From contig NZ_CALFBQ010000063.1 of the NCBI RefSeq assembly GCF_937951745.1, positions 1 to 44,199 of the forward strand: a stretch of 44,199 bases of DNA, read 5' to 3'. Numbering within the stretch: position 1 is the first letter of the stretch; each line of letters starts with the position of its first letter. A program made the position numbers and the translations under genes. Below, one piece after another: positions 18,801 to 27,804 of the stretch. The stretch comes from an uncultured Chloroflexus sp. (GTDB lineage: Bacteria > Chloroflexota > Chloroflexia > Chloroflexales > Chloroflexaceae). The notes under the pieces were generated by a model. That model saw only the letters and a program-made list of their open reading frames with translations. It searched no databases and was not told the origin of the DNA.

Positions 18801-18951
18801 AGCGCGGCAGATAGTACCGGCGATCAAGGTGCTTTATATGAGCGGGTTTGCCGCATTGCAAGGAATTGAGATTACCGATGCGCCGCTGATTGAGAAGCCG
18901 TTTCGGGCTAGTTCGTTGGAAGTGGCGGTGCAACAGGCGTTAGAGCAGTGA
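15856..18951 (+). CDS. Hybrid sensor histidine kinase with PAS-PAS-GAF-PAS input and C-terminal receiver
   Basis: The 1031-residue soluble sensor has, in order: an N-terminal segment (1-110) that looks like a degenerate receiver; PAS (about 117-235); PAS (about 250-370) ending in GTHTDIS; a GAF-like domain (about 385-535); a third PAS (about 545-665) with WDWDIVNG and GALSDITERK; HisKA with the phospho-acceptor H681 in GGLAHDFNN; a HATPase domain with N-box NLVINSRDAMPNG, DTGTGMP and GTGLGLAMV; and a receiver with VVDDDPD, phospho-acceptor D968 in LTDVVMPE and the later lysine in IEKPF. No membrane span is visible, so the signal is probably cytoplasmic. The ATG has AGGA about eight bases upstream. 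The receiver may pass phosphate to an unlinked partner; no response regulator gene is adjacent. Confidence 0.92.
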   Translation: MAGTRTHLLFFAVDDLRESLIQTFVPFPQISYSFAPTLSDLITHLETQPSALIACRPAARYSLPVGIALVLICTLEEYDVTHFVNEQAIVDLVIESDLARLPLIAQREERMQRWADRETSRLRTVVEHAPHGVIEAELVSRQVRWANRAMHVLFGYSAAEMTTLLIEELHPSESRSAIIDAFQRMSTGDDAPLLNTICQRRDGTIFYCNIAPGGTYGNGQTFLFVFFTDVTTEYESLQTLQINARRLELALRAANQGLYDLDLRDGNIVVNDEYATMLGYDPAAFTETNQQWRDRLHPNDATAVYQTYLDYISGRIPEYRVEFRSRMRQGGWKWILSVGAIVERDTDGKPVRMLGTHTDISALKRLELHERLRVQLFTNLLGGESLQTLMNTLIQAFEEEQPDTRCAIVFFDLATRQPHHVIAPNLPSTLSQMLEQSLQSGQDAIWYPLLAQQRVIVPELHSDSGWARFASAAQESSLSTLWAEPILGAGGAVIGAFTVWSARATSPSSEDRTLLQFISHLAGPVIEQHVIAERLRLSEERYALAERAVQEGVWDWDIVNGVTYLSPQWKALFGFGEDELPNTITTFFERIHPDDWPEVTKALDRHIAGSEPFNIEFRMRYRDGNYRWILARGEALRDADSKVTRMVGALSDITERKQLDERIRETQKLEALGLLTGGLAHDFNNLLGIIIGNLDLSLNDWQGDEATRQMIEASLHAALRGAELTKSLLAVARRQPLAPTTIDVSQVLREFLPLIQVTVGSAIKLELIEQTTLPARADRAGLEAAILNLVINSRDAMPNGGNLTIKIREQRVTNEDTMLLAILATGCYIVIDVIDTGTGMPPEVATRAFEPFFTTKERGRGTGLGLAMVYGFTRQSGGTAQIYSTPGIGTTVRLYLPCADQPAVEEPVVIEPTSRREAQILVVDDDPDLLRMTVTTLRNLGYTAFAAQDSKTALEILRNEQIDLLLTDVVMPEINGRALVKQARQIVPAIKVLYMSGFAALQGIEITDAPLIEKPFRASSLEVAVQQALEQ

Positions 18952-19068
18952 TGGGCGTTCACCGCGCGCCGCGCGCAATGACCGGGCTAGATGTCGTTGC
19001 GAGAGCCCCCAACCCTCAGCCCCGCCCCCTTCCGCGCGCATTCGCGGGGGATTGCTACACCTCGCGGC

Positions 19069-19089
19069 GGGCCGAGCGTTGCTCGGCCC
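19069..19089. terminator. Bidirectional GC-rich hairpin between convergent genes
   Basis: GGGCCGAGC (19069-19077), loop GTT, GCTCGGCCC (19081-19089): a perfect nine-base-pair stem. No T-run follows on either side. The same GAGC-GTT-GCTC core forms the hairpin at 43650-43672, also between convergent genes, so it may belong to a family of palindromic elements serving as terminators. Confidence 0.5.
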
Positions 19090-19183
19090 CTACCGCGCCG
19101 CTCGCACTGACATCAGGAGAGTGGGAGATGGTGGCGCTTGCAATGGCAGGATCACCCAACCTTTAGAAGACACTCTCCGCGTC

Positions 19184-19200
19184 CCCTATCCGTCATAGGG
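19184..19200 (-). terminator. Stem-loop just downstream of the last polysaccharide gene
   Basis: CCCTAT (19184-19189) pairs with ATAGGG (19195-19200) around a five-base loop, 22 bases after the stop of the terminal glycosyltransferase gene. The stem is short and lacks a T-run, so its activity is uncertain. Confidence 0.3.
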
Positions 19201-19222
19201 TTCATGCCCCTGCAACCAACCT

Positions 19223-20446
19223 TTAGCGCAGCGCGCAGGTTTGCAAGACAGCCAACGCCGCCGCCGCCAGTTGCCGGCGATCAAATTGCTGTGTGGCGAG
19301 CGCTCGCGCATTGCAACCGGCTTGGCGGGTGAAATCAGGATGATCGCGCAAGAAGAGGATCTGTGCAGCCAGATCAGCGGGATCACCAGCGCGGGCATAG
19401 CGACCGCATTGATGCTCTTCAACCAATTGGCGCAACCAACCCGGTGTATTGACAATAGCCGGCTTCCCGGCGGCTAGGGTGTCGAACAACTTGTTAGGCG
19501 AACAGGTAGCCAGCACCGGCACCGCTTTGAAAATGGTCAGGCAGACATCGGCAGCGGCGACTAGATCGGCAACTTCAACTTTGGGCAAGGGATCGAGAAA
19601 GCGCACATTGCGCAGACCATACTCATGCGCTAATGCCTCAAGCTGAGAGCGCTGGCGACCTTGCCCGGCCAGTGCGATCAGCACATCGTCACAGCCGCGC
19701 GCTTGCAACACCCGCGCCGCCTCAATCACCTGCCGCACATCGTTGGCGTCTCCCATCGTGCCAAAGTAGAGAGCGAGAAAGGGCGGATTACCCAGCCGCA
19801 CGCGCCACGCGCGGCCATCGCGCTGCGGGTGGAAGAGATCGAGATCGGCAGCGTTAGGTATGACGCTGATCTTTTCCGGCGCAACGCCGGCAGCGATGAT
19901 CCCCTGCCGCATGCCGGGCGAGAGCGCGATAATGTGACATGACCGGCGGTAGATGGCGCGTTCGAGCCAGCGCGCAGCTAGAATCAGCAAGGGTTGGCGC
20001 AGCGCTCCCATCTGGATCGGTGCTTCCGGCCACAGATCGCGCACCTCGAAGACCAGCGGCGCACGATGCCAACGGCTAGCCACCATACCGGGAATGCCAA
20101 TCGTCAGCGGCGTACTGGTAGCAAACACCACATCGGGCCGCTCGACCCGCAACACAGCCAGCAAGCTGGTCAGCGCAAAAAGGATAAAGGCAATAATCCG
20201 CTGCCCATAGCCAATCGCCGTACCACGGCTATAATCGGCATAGCCGGCCCGCACTTCGATGACATGAATACCATCAACGTCGCGCCGCCGCCACCATCCG
20301 CCTGACCACGGCGTCTGCCGATCGGCTGCGGTTATGAGCGTCACCCGATGGCCTTGCTGGATAAAAAAACGGGCAAACTCATACGAGCGGGTGCCACCAA
20401 CACCGGCGCGGGTGGTGAAATATTGGTGCAAGTAGAGGATATGCAT
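19223..20446 (-). CDS. Glycosyltransferase family 4 (WbuB-like)
   Basis: The 407-residue protein is a GT-B retaining glycosyltransferase. It starts with MHILYLHQYFTT and has the early glycine-rich loop VGGTRSYEFARFF seen in WbuB-type amino-sugar transferases. The C-terminal nucleotide-sugar domain has NAADLDLF, YFGTMGDAND, a conserved DPLPKVEVADLVAAADVCL region and a C-terminal nucleotide-sugar site around SPNKLFDTLAAGKPAI. It is the last gene of the polysaccharide cluster; its ATG overlaps the upstream deacetylase stop by one base (TAATG), implying coupled translation. Sugar donor and acceptor cannot be read from the sequence. Confidence 0.88.
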   Translation of the reverse strand: MHILYLHQYFTTRAGVGGTRSYEFARFFIQQGHRVTLITAADRQTPWSGGWWRRRDVDGIHVIEVRAGYADYSRGTAIGYGQRIIAFILFALTSLLAVLRVERPDVVFATSTPLTIGIPGMVASRWHRAPLVFEVRDLWPEAPIQMGALRQPLLILAARWLERAIYRRSCHIIALSPGMRQGIIAAGVAPEKISVIPNAADLDLFHPQRDGRAWRVRLGNPPFLALYFGTMGDANDVRQVIEAARVLQARGCDDVLIALAGQGRQRSQLEALAHEYGLRNVRFLDPLPKVEVADLVAAADVCLTIFKAVPVLATCSPNKLFDTLAAGKPAIVNTPGWLRQLVEEHQCGRYARAGDPADLAAQILFLRDHPDFTRQAGCNARALATQQFDRRQLAAAALAVLQTCALR

Positions 20447-21315
20447 TATACCAATGCCTCGAAGCCAACCGTCTGCACGCCCACGGCAGCCAACCGATCA
20501 ACCAAGCTCGGATCGCGCAACAGGGCATATTCACGCGCCTGCACCTCTGCCAACGCGCCAGAACGTTCGGCGGCACTCTGCAACGCCGGATGCACGACCA
20601 GCTCCACCGGTGCCACGCGCGCACGCGGCATCTGCGCCACCATCTGAGCCAGCGTTATCAGACCCGCTTCAGACTCCGGCAGACCGATCAGACCGGCCGG
20701 CATCCGCATGCCTTGGCGTACCGCCGCTGCCGCCCATCCTGCGATCACCTGCCCTTTAAGCCACGCCAACGGCTGAATCAGCCGATCTCGCAGTGACGCA
20801 CCTCGTAGCGGCAGCCAGAGGCGCTGATGCGAGCGCATCGCCGGAATGGCGAGTTGGCGTGCAACCGCGACCGTTAATGAAAAGAGCTGCGGCAAGAGAT
20901 GAATATTCTGATGCGTATTCCAGAAATCAGGCTGGCCAGCCACCAGCGCCAACCGGTCATACTGCGCGCGCAGTTCACGCAGCACATGCTCCGGCGCGAT
21001 TCGACCCAGCAACCAACGCCGGCGAAAGGCGGCTGCCGGCCAGAAACGCCCCTGCCCATCAATCAGACTAGCCACCTGATCGGGTGGTGCGACCGGCCTG
21101 CCAGCCGTCAGATTCCAATGCAACCCAATCGAGGCATCGGGAAACTGTTGTCGCAGGCGGCTCGCCTCGCCATAGCCCGGCATATTCGCCATCACACACG
21201 TTGCCCGCAGTGCGCCGGCGGCCAGACATGCTTCGATGGCGGCATTGATACGTGGTGAAGCGCCGTAATCATCAGCCGTAATGATGAGGCGCAGCGGATA
21301 ACGGTGATAGCTCAT
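20446..21315 (-). CDS. YdjC/ChbG-family carbohydrate deacetylase
   Basis: YdjC-family enzymes remove acetyl groups from N-acetylated sugars using a metal at a DD...H...H site. The 289-residue protein shows these landmarks: TADDYGAS near the N-terminus, GLHWNLTAG in the middle, and FWNTHQNIHLLP, where the histidines are the expected metal ligands. No signal peptide is visible, so action on a lipid-linked or nucleotide-linked precursor in the cytoplasm is likely. It overlaps the preceding glycosyltransferase by four bases (ATGA) and the following one by one base. A deacetylase here complements the broken polysaccharide deacetylase at 33687-34491, although the two belong to different families. 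Confidence 0.85.
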   Translation of the reverse strand: MSYHRYPLRLIITADDYGASPRINAAIEACLAAGALRATCVMANMPGYGEASRLRQQFPDASIGLHWNLTAGRPVAPPDQVASLIDGQGRFWPAAAFRRRWLLGRIAPEHVLRELRAQYDRLALVAGQPDFWNTHQNIHLLPQLFSLTVAVARQLAIPAMRSHQRLWLPLRGASLRDRLIQPLAWLKGQVIAGWAAAAVRQGMRMPAGLIGLPESEAGLITLAQMVAQMPRARVAPVELVVHPALQSAAERSGALAEVQAREYALLRDPSLVDRLAAVGVQTVGFEALV

Positions 21316-22538
21316 AACAATTCGTGGTACAACGCAAAGAGATACTGCGCTTCCCGTTGCCAGTTGTACTCATGGATCACGCGCCGGCGACCCTCAGCGC
21401 CCATTGCCCGGCGCAAAGCCGGGTCGTCGAGCAAGCGGATGATCGCATCAGCATACGCATCGTAATCGTGCGGCGGCACCATGATCGCGCAGCGGCCATC
21501 ACCGGCAAACGGGCGACTCGGCGGCAAATCACTGAGCACGACCGGCATGCCCAGCGCCATAAATTCAAACAGCTTGGTCGGGATATTGTGTTGAAACTTG
21601 GGTAAATCAGGCAGCGGAATAAACCCGATTTTCGCTTGGCGCACCCGTGCTGCCACTTGATCGTGCGGCACCATCTGGGCATCGATCACGATATCGTCGC
21701 GCAACCCGCGCCGGGCAATCTCTGCCTGCGCCCACTCAGTCTCAAAACATTTCCCAAAGAAATGCCACCGCGCCCGCCGTCCGCGCCGGCGCAACGCCTC
21801 GGCGACCGCAAAGGTCACTTCGAGGTTGTAGCGCGGAAATGTGCCGTGGAAGACTAGATCGAACGGGGCATCATCGGCAGGCGGCGGTTGTTGCAAAAAG
21901 AGATCGAGGTGAGGAAAGTTGTGAATAGTGATCACCCGGCGAGCACGAAACCGGCGCAGATAGAGATCGGCCACCCCGCGATCGGCCGTGATGATTGTAT
22001 CAAAAACGCGCGCCGCCAACCGCTCAAGCGCCTCCATACTGACCAACAACGGGCCGCGCACAAGCGGGTGCAGATAATATTTCTGGCGCAGGTAGGCCGT
22101 ATTATTTTCGTGGCTGTCAAACACGACCCTTGCTCGCGTGGTCGCCTTCAACCAAAGACCCAGCGGGATCAGTTCAGGATCGTGGAGATGATATAGGTCG
22201 GCCCGCAATTGGCGCGCCAACTGCGCCGCCTGCCACACTCGCCGCCAACGCCGTTTGAGGCCCAACGCCAACTGTTGCTCAGCCGGCACGCCCACGCTGT
22301 GCAACTGCACCCCTTGCCGCTCCAGCTCCGTTACCGGCAACGGCACGAGCAAATGCGTTTCATAGCCTGCCGCAGCCAAACTCGCGCACTCGCGGTAAAA
22401 AATGCGCTGATCAAACGGCTGGTGAACAGTCGAGATATGCACAATCCGGCGCCTAGCCGTCAGAGACCGCTCAGTCGGGCACGGAGCCGTTCGGGCAACA
22501 GCGGGATCATTGGGTAGATAAGAGTGCGGTTGAGCCAT
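21312..22538 (-). CDS. Glycosyltransferase family 4
   Basis: The 408-residue protein has a GT-B fold with HISTVHQPFDQRIFYRECASLAAAGYE at the start of the conserved part, a YHLHDPELIPLG segment, and the C-terminal donor domain with PTKLFEFMALGMPVVLSD. The ATG at 22538 has AGGGGA five bases upstream but makes the gene overlap the preceding one by 79 bases and adds about 30 unconserved residues. A GTG at 22442 would begin right at the conserved HISTVHQ stretch, 17 bases after the upstream stop, and is a real alternative. The stop overlaps the following ATG by four bases. The sugar transferred is unknown. Confidence 0.86.
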   Translation of the reverse strand: MAQPHSYLPNDPAVARTAPCPTERSLTARRRIVHISTVHQPFDQRIFYRECASLAAAGYETHLLVPLPVTELERQGVQLHSVGVPAEQQLALGLKRRWRRVWQAAQLARQLRADLYHLHDPELIPLGLWLKATTRARVVFDSHENNTAYLRQKYYLHPLVRGPLLVSMEALERLAARVFDTIITADRGVADLYLRRFRARRVITIHNFPHLDLFLQQPPPADDAPFDLVFHGTFPRYNLEVTFAVAEALRRRGRRARWHFFGKCFETEWAQAEIARRGLRDDIVIDAQMVPHDQVAARVRQAKIGFIPLPDLPKFQHNIPTKLFEFMALGMPVVLSDLPPSRPFAGDGRCAIMVPPHDYDAYADAIIRLLDDPALRRAMGAEGRRRVIHEYNWQREAQYLFALYHELL

Positions 22539-23272
22539 CGCATTCCCCTGAAGATCATCTCATACGCTTGGCGTTCCCACGGTGCATAGACCGTTGCCAA
22601 CGCGCGCGCCCGTTCGGCATCACGCCGCGGTGAGCGTTGGCTACTGATTCCGTCGCCGGCAAAATGCGCAATCTCTTTCGGCAGATGGCCGTAGCGCACC
22701 CGTCGGCGCAAGATCATATCGAGCAGATAGGCATAATCGGCGAGGATGCGGTAATCGGTTGCGAACGGCTGGGCGGCATAAATCTCGCGGCGCACAAACC
22801 AGCTCTGGTGGCAGATCATTTTGCGATAGAGCCAAAACCGGTTAAGCCGATCAGGATAGATGATCAAACGGCCTTCACCGGCACGCCCGCGTCCAAGGTA
22901 GGGATGGTGGCCAAACGAGCGGACATCGCCGTACAGAAAATCGGGTTCGCTATAGAGGGCTAGCGCCGCAGCGACCGCGCTCAGCGCATCAGGCCCGGCA
23001 AACCTGTCACCGGCATTCATAAAACAGATGTAGCGCCCGCGGGCATGGGCAATGCCCTGATTCATCGCCTCGTAAATCCCGCTATCAGGCGCAACGATCA
23101 CACGCACGCCGAGCGCCCGCAACCGTTCTGGAGTGCCGTCGGTTGAACAGCCATCCTTCACAAAATACTCAACATCGCTAAAATCTTGTCCTAACACGCT
23201 GCGCGCCGTCTGTTCGGCATCGTCTGCACAGTTGAGGGTAATCGTAATAATGCTAAAGAGCGGTTGGTTCAT
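22460..23272 (-). CDS. Glycosyltransferase family 2
   Basis: The 270-residue protein is a GT-A inverting transferase of the WcaA type. It begins with FSIITITLNCADDAEQTARSVL, then YFVKDGCSTDGTPE (the nucleotide-binding DG...S..G motif), DSGIYEAMNQGI and FMNAGDRF, which occupies the place of the metal-binding DxD and here reads NAGD, a common variant. There is no membrane span beyond a weak C-terminal amphipathic stretch. Its ATG overlaps the upstream small ORF stop by four bases. Substrate unknown. Confidence 0.87.
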   Translation of the reverse strand: MNQPLFSIITITLNCADDAEQTARSVLGQDFSDVEYFVKDGCSTDGTPERLRALGVRVIVAPDSGIYEAMNQGIAHARGRYICFMNAGDRFAGPDALSAVAAALALYSEPDFLYGDVRSFGHHPYLGRGRAGEGRLIIYPDRLNRFWLYRKMICHQSWFVRREIYAAQPFATDYRILADYAYLLDMILRRRVRYGHLPKEIAHFAGDGISSQRSPRRDAERARALATVYAPWERQAYEMIFRGMRWLNRTLIYPMIPLLPERLRARLSGL

Positions 23273-23457
23273 GCGGTATCTCCTGAACGCAGAGAACGCT
23301 GATAGCGGGCAAGCTGCTCTTGATAGCGCCGGCGATGTTCAGGAATAAACTTGCGTTGCACAGCAGGCGGCAACCGCTTCACCACCGCAGGCGGGGTTTG
23401 CTCACGCACCCATTGCACCACCTGCGCGCGCGGTCGCCACCACAGCAGATAGATCAT
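23269..23457 (-). CDS. Short ORF of 62 residues between two glycosyltransferases, unknown
   Basis: This basic, proline-containing protein starts MIYLLWWRPRAQ and ends with an arginine-rich helical stretch. It matches nothing I recognise. Its start overlaps the end of the upstream GT2 gene by 56 bases in a different frame, and its stop overlaps the next ATG by four bases (ATGA), as expected for a translated, coupled gene. An alternative is that it is the true C-terminus of the upstream GT2, separated by a frameshift. No good ribosome site precedes the ATG. Confidence 0.45.
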   Translation of the reverse strand: MIYLLWWRPRAQVVQWVREQTPPAVVKRLPPAVQRKFIPEHRRRYQEQLARYQRSLRSGDTA

Positions 23458-24463
23458 AATGATCTCGCCATGTCCGCAGCCATTCCCGCCGGGCCGCTGC
23501 CTGCACCATCTGCGCATAGCGAGGATCGGCGAGTAAACGCTCGATATCATCGGTGCGGCGCAATTCGGTCGTGATCCTGCCAGCCGCAAGATCGGCGCGC
23601 AAATCAAGAATGGGCTGCGGATGCTGGCCGGTAAAGCGAACGAGCCAATTCTGCGTGCCATACTGATCCATGATGCGCAATCCATTCGATATATTGACCT
23701 CTTGCAGCAAATCCAAATTCTTTCGCAGCCGTTCTCGTTCTCGTGGCCAAGGCTGGTTCTGATAGTACGCGCCTTTGCGAGTGAATTGATGCGGAAAGAC
23801 CAAATAGTAATGGTACATCCACACACCAAAAGCATCAGCGTGATAGATACGACGACGAGTAATATTGCGCCCCCGCTCATCAACGATGGTTGGCGGACGA
23901 TGGCTATCATAGACATAACCCGGACGCCAGCGGAACACCCGTCGGTATCGGCCCCACGGTTCACCTTGGTATTGGCGATGCCAGAAAAGGCCCCCGTCGG
24001 CGACATAATCGAACCCGCCCCAGAAGTTGTAGGCGCGAAAGCAGAGGCAGGTCGTATCGGGATGCTGGTGGAGAAAGGCCATGACCCGCTCGATATCAGC
24101 CGGATGGTAAAACTCATCGACATCGATCTGCCATAGCCAATCGCCGGTCGCCCGTTCGGCATAGGCCCGGCTCTGCTCATCCTTTTCGCCCGGCCAAAAG
24201 CCGTTGGGATGGCCGCACATCTCGGCTGTGACAATGATCAGTTTATCGTCGGGATCTTCTTCGGCTTTAAAGCGATACAACGCTTGCAAGGTGCCATCGA
24301 TCGAATGGCCGTCGGGCGTAGCGGCGTGGGTTGCGCGCGGGCTTGCGCCCTCGGCCACAATAATCTGGTGGGCAAACGGATAGATGGCACGCAGGTTGTA
24401 GCGCAGAAACGGCTCGCCATTGAGTACGATCATGCCGAAGGTTATACGCGTTTCATGACTCAC
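23402..24463 (-). CDS. Glycosyltransferase family 2-like protein
   Basis: The 353-residue protein begins RITFGMIVLNGEPFLRYNL, the N-terminus of a GT2 subgroup often annotated as a family 2 transferase. DWLWQIDVDEFYHP supplies a DxD-type metal site (DVDEF). The middle is rich in aromatic residues (RAYNFWGGFDYV, MYHYYLVFPHQF), as in other members. The ATG overlaps the stop of the upstream ligase gene by four bases. The last 19 codons overlap the short ORF in another frame, so the C-terminal boundary is less certain than the rest. Donor and acceptor are unknown. Confidence 0.82.
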   Translation of the reverse strand: MSHETRITFGMIVLNGEPFLRYNLRAIYPFAHQIIVAEGASPRATHAATPDGHSIDGTLQALYRFKAEEDPDDKLIIVTAEMCGHPNGFWPGEKDEQSRAYAERATGDWLWQIDVDEFYHPADIERVMAFLHQHPDTTCLCFRAYNFWGGFDYVADGGLFWHRQYQGEPWGRYRRVFRWRPGYVYDSHRPPTIVDERGRNITRRRIYHADAFGVWMYHYYLVFPHQFTRKGAYYQNQPWPRERERLRKNLDLLQEVNISNGLRIMDQYGTQNWLVRFTGQHPQPILDLRADLAAGRITTELRRTDDIERLLADPRYAQMVQAAARREWLRTWRDHYDLSAVVATARAGGAMGA

Positions 24464-25815
24464 GGTTGCACTCCTGCCTGTAGCTCACGCTGGCGCGCAT
24501 ACGACGGGATTGGTCGCGGTTGCGCCGCTGACACCCCCACCCCGCCGGTGCTCAAAGCCCACACTGCCCACATCGGCCAGTGCAAATGGGCGGTGGACAT
24601 GGTGTTGCCTGAAGCTTGCCCATGCACGAGGGCAAAGATGACAACGGCAAAGAAGGTTGCCTGCCAGATGCCACGATCATCGGCGGCAGTCTGCGCCCAA
24701 ATCGACGGCAACCGTCGCCCGGCCCAAATCAAATAGCCAACAAAAAAGACCATGCCCACAAGCCCTTGATCGGCCAGTGTCCCAATAAACAAATTGTGCG
24801 ACCAAAGCTTCTGCTCAAACCCCCACCCCCACACCGGCGAAGCGAGGAAATAACTCCAGCCGATCTGCCACAGCCAGCCCCGATCGGCGAAGACATTGAA
24901 CGAATCGCCCAATCCGTTCTCGCCCTCCCGGACAATCAAATGCGGCGCCACTTGATAGATCCAAATGACCGCAATCAGCGTCGTCGCGAGCGCCACTGAC
25001 ACCCGACGCAGCCGTGCGCCCCGGCGCACCACGACCCAAGCAAAGATCAACAGCGACGCAATCCCAATACCGCTGAGTGATTGGCGCGCCCCGGTGAGGA
25101 AAATGCCGTAGCCGCAGACGATGGCTAACGCTAGAAACGCCGCTATGGCAAGCAACCGGCGCGCTTGCAAGAACAGACCGACCCCGCACAGAAAGGCAAC
25201 GCCGAGATGGTGCGAAAAGTGATGGTAATTCCGGATGCCAAGGTTGCGGTACGGTAATGACGACAAGCCGGGATCGGTTAGCAGATGGTCGAGCGGCACA
25301 TTGATAAACTGTAATGCCGCGTACAACCCGTATACGCTGGTCAACAGATAGGTCAGAGCAAACCGGCGGGCAGCAGCCGCATCGCGCACCGCCAAGAGCG
25401 CAACCAGCGAACCGATAATAATGTAGAGTATGAGCGAACGGGCAATTTGCATCTTATCGCTCAACCCAAACTGGAAGAGGACACAGAGCGCCCACCCCCA
25501 CCACAATCCCATCCACGGCACGATCCACCGATCGCTTGCCGGCAAGATTCGCTCGATCGTGCGATCGAACTGGCGGGGTAGCAACGACCACGATTGCGTA
25601 GTGTGCATATACCGGATCAGCGCCAGCACTATCATCGCCAACAGCGGCCAGACGGCTGCGATCGGTCCGACAAACACGGTACGCGCCCATAACGAGACCG
25701 ACAGGTAGAGTGCCAGCGGAATCTCTGGCCGACCACGCCAGATCGCATAGCCGCAGACCAAGCCGAGCACCGCGAGTGCAAATGGATTTAGTGCAATCGA
25801 TCCGTCAACAACCAT
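24460..25815 (-). CDS. O-antigen ligase / polysaccharide polymerase (Wzy/WaaL family)
   Basis: The 451-residue protein is almost entirely membrane-embedded, with about ten to twelve hydrophobic spans. The conserved middle has FLTGARQSLSGIGIA, close to the short arginine motif of O-antigen ligase/polymerase (Wzy_C) proteins. A larger outward-facing loop follows (about residues 275-335), with VREGENGLGDSFNVFADRGWLWQIGW and then the histidine-containing WSHNLFIGTLADQG, which matches the H-N-x-(F/Y)-L pattern of the family. It probably joins or polymerises repeat units outside the membrane. The gene lies 12 bases after the GT2 at 25828-26736 and overlaps the next GT2. Confidence 0.85.
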   Translation of the reverse strand: MVVDGSIALNPFALAVLGLVCGYAIWRGRPEIPLALYLSVSLWARTVFVGPIAAVWPLLAMIVLALIRYMHTTQSWSLLPRQFDRTIERILPASDRWIVPWMGLWWGWALCVLFQFGLSDKMQIARSLILYIIIGSLVALLAVRDAAAARRFALTYLLTSVYGLYAALQFINVPLDHLLTDPGLSSLPYRNLGIRNYHHFSHHLGVAFLCGVGLFLQARRLLAIAAFLALAIVCGYGIFLTGARQSLSGIGIASLLIFAWVVVRRGARLRRVSVALATTLIAVIWIYQVAPHLIVREGENGLGDSFNVFADRGWLWQIGWSYFLASPVWGWGFEQKLWSHNLFIGTLADQGLVGMVFFVGYLIWAGRRLPSIWAQTAADDRGIWQATFFAVVIFALVHGQASGNTMSTAHLHWPMWAVWALSTGGVGVSAAQPRPIPSYARQRELQAGVQP

Positions 25816-25827
25816 AGCAACACCACG

Positions 25828-26736
25828 CTAGCACTCAAGTCCATAGCTCAAGTAGAGACGCCTGCGCACCCCAGCGTGCTTTTTCCATAACCACCAGAGT
25901 ACACGCAGCCCAGCGTATTGTTGCGCGCTTAACGGTCGCCCATACCGGCGCAATAAGAGCGCATGCTCGCGCCGCCAGATGGTCAGCAGCGTCGCAGTCT
26001 TCGCATCATCGTGCAGACGAAAATCGCCCAATGGCGGCCCCGGCAAACGCCGACTCGGACCGGCGGCGCTCAGGCGAATGAAGAGATCGCGATCCATGCA
26101 GAAACGCAAGCTGCGATCAACGCCACCCACTCGTTCGTAGACGCTGCGCCGCCAGAAACAGCCTTGTTGCGGCCAGCGATGCACCCCTAACCACGCGGTC
26201 AGCGTCGGGTTGGGCGGCAAAGCAAAAATTCGCTCGATAACTTGCCCCTGAGCGTCGATAAAATTGACATCACCACTCGCAAACGCCAACCATGGCCGAT
26301 CGGCAAAGAAACGACCGACCCGTTGCAAGGCTCCCGGCAGCAAGCGATCATCCGAATTGATCCACGCCAGAATCTCGCCAGTGGCACGGGCAAAACCATC
26401 GGCCAACGCCGCCGACTGACCACCATCAGGCTGCGATTGCCAATACGTTAGCCACGGCTCATAGCGCCGGATAATCTCGACGCTACCGTCATGGCTGCCC
26501 CCATCCATCACGATATATTCAAGATTGGGATAGCCCTGCAAGAGAACGGAACGGATTGCCTCTTCGAGGTAGTGCGCTTGCTGGTACGACGGGGTAACAA
26601 TCGTGATCCGTGGCCATGGCCGGCCATTCGGCAGCAACGACGGCGCCGGCGGCGTCGCCACCGTCCACGGCCAGCCTTGCCGCGTTGAGAGTGGCAGCGC
26701 GCTCAGGGACGGAGTAGCATACGTCGTGACAAGCAT
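25828..26736 (-). CDS. Glycosyltransferase family 2
   Basis: The 302-residue protein has a GT-A domain starting after about 40 non-conserved residues: ITIVTPSYQQAHYLEEAIRS, YIVMDGGSHDGS, a QPDGGQSAALADGF stretch typical of WcaA-like rhamnosyl- and related transferases, and the metal site WINSDDRLLPGA (SDD). Its ATG is one base after the stop of the GDP-fucose synthase gene, a tight operon junction. A GTG or ATG nearer the conserved domain was not obvious, so the long N-terminus may be real. Acceptor unknown. Confidence 0.87.
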   Translation of the reverse strand: MLVTTYATPSLSALPLSTRQGWPWTVATPPAPSLLPNGRPWPRITIVTPSYQQAHYLEEAIRSVLLQGYPNLEYIVMDGGSHDGSVEIIRRYEPWLTYWQSQPDGGQSAALADGFARATGEILAWINSDDRLLPGALQRVGRFFADRPWLAFASGDVNFIDAQGQVIERIFALPPNPTLTAWLGVHRWPQQGCFWRRSVYERVGGVDRSLRFCMDRDLFIRLSAAGPSRRLPGPPLGDFRLHDDAKTATLLTIWRREHALLLRRYGRPLSAQQYAGLRVLWWLWKKHAGVRRRLYLSYGLEC

Positions 26737-26737
26737 A

Positions 26738-27772
<1,035 letters not shown>

Positions 27773-27804
27773 TTACTGGGATGGGTGCAGCGGCGCTAGG
27801 CCGC

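Larger units (their letters stand above)
18952..19222. other. Convergent intergenic region with two hairpins
   Basis: This 271-base gap separates the end of the kinase gene from the end of the polysaccharide cluster. I see no credible gene in it, only the two palindromes listed separately at 19069-19089 and 19184-19200. Confidence 0.6.
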
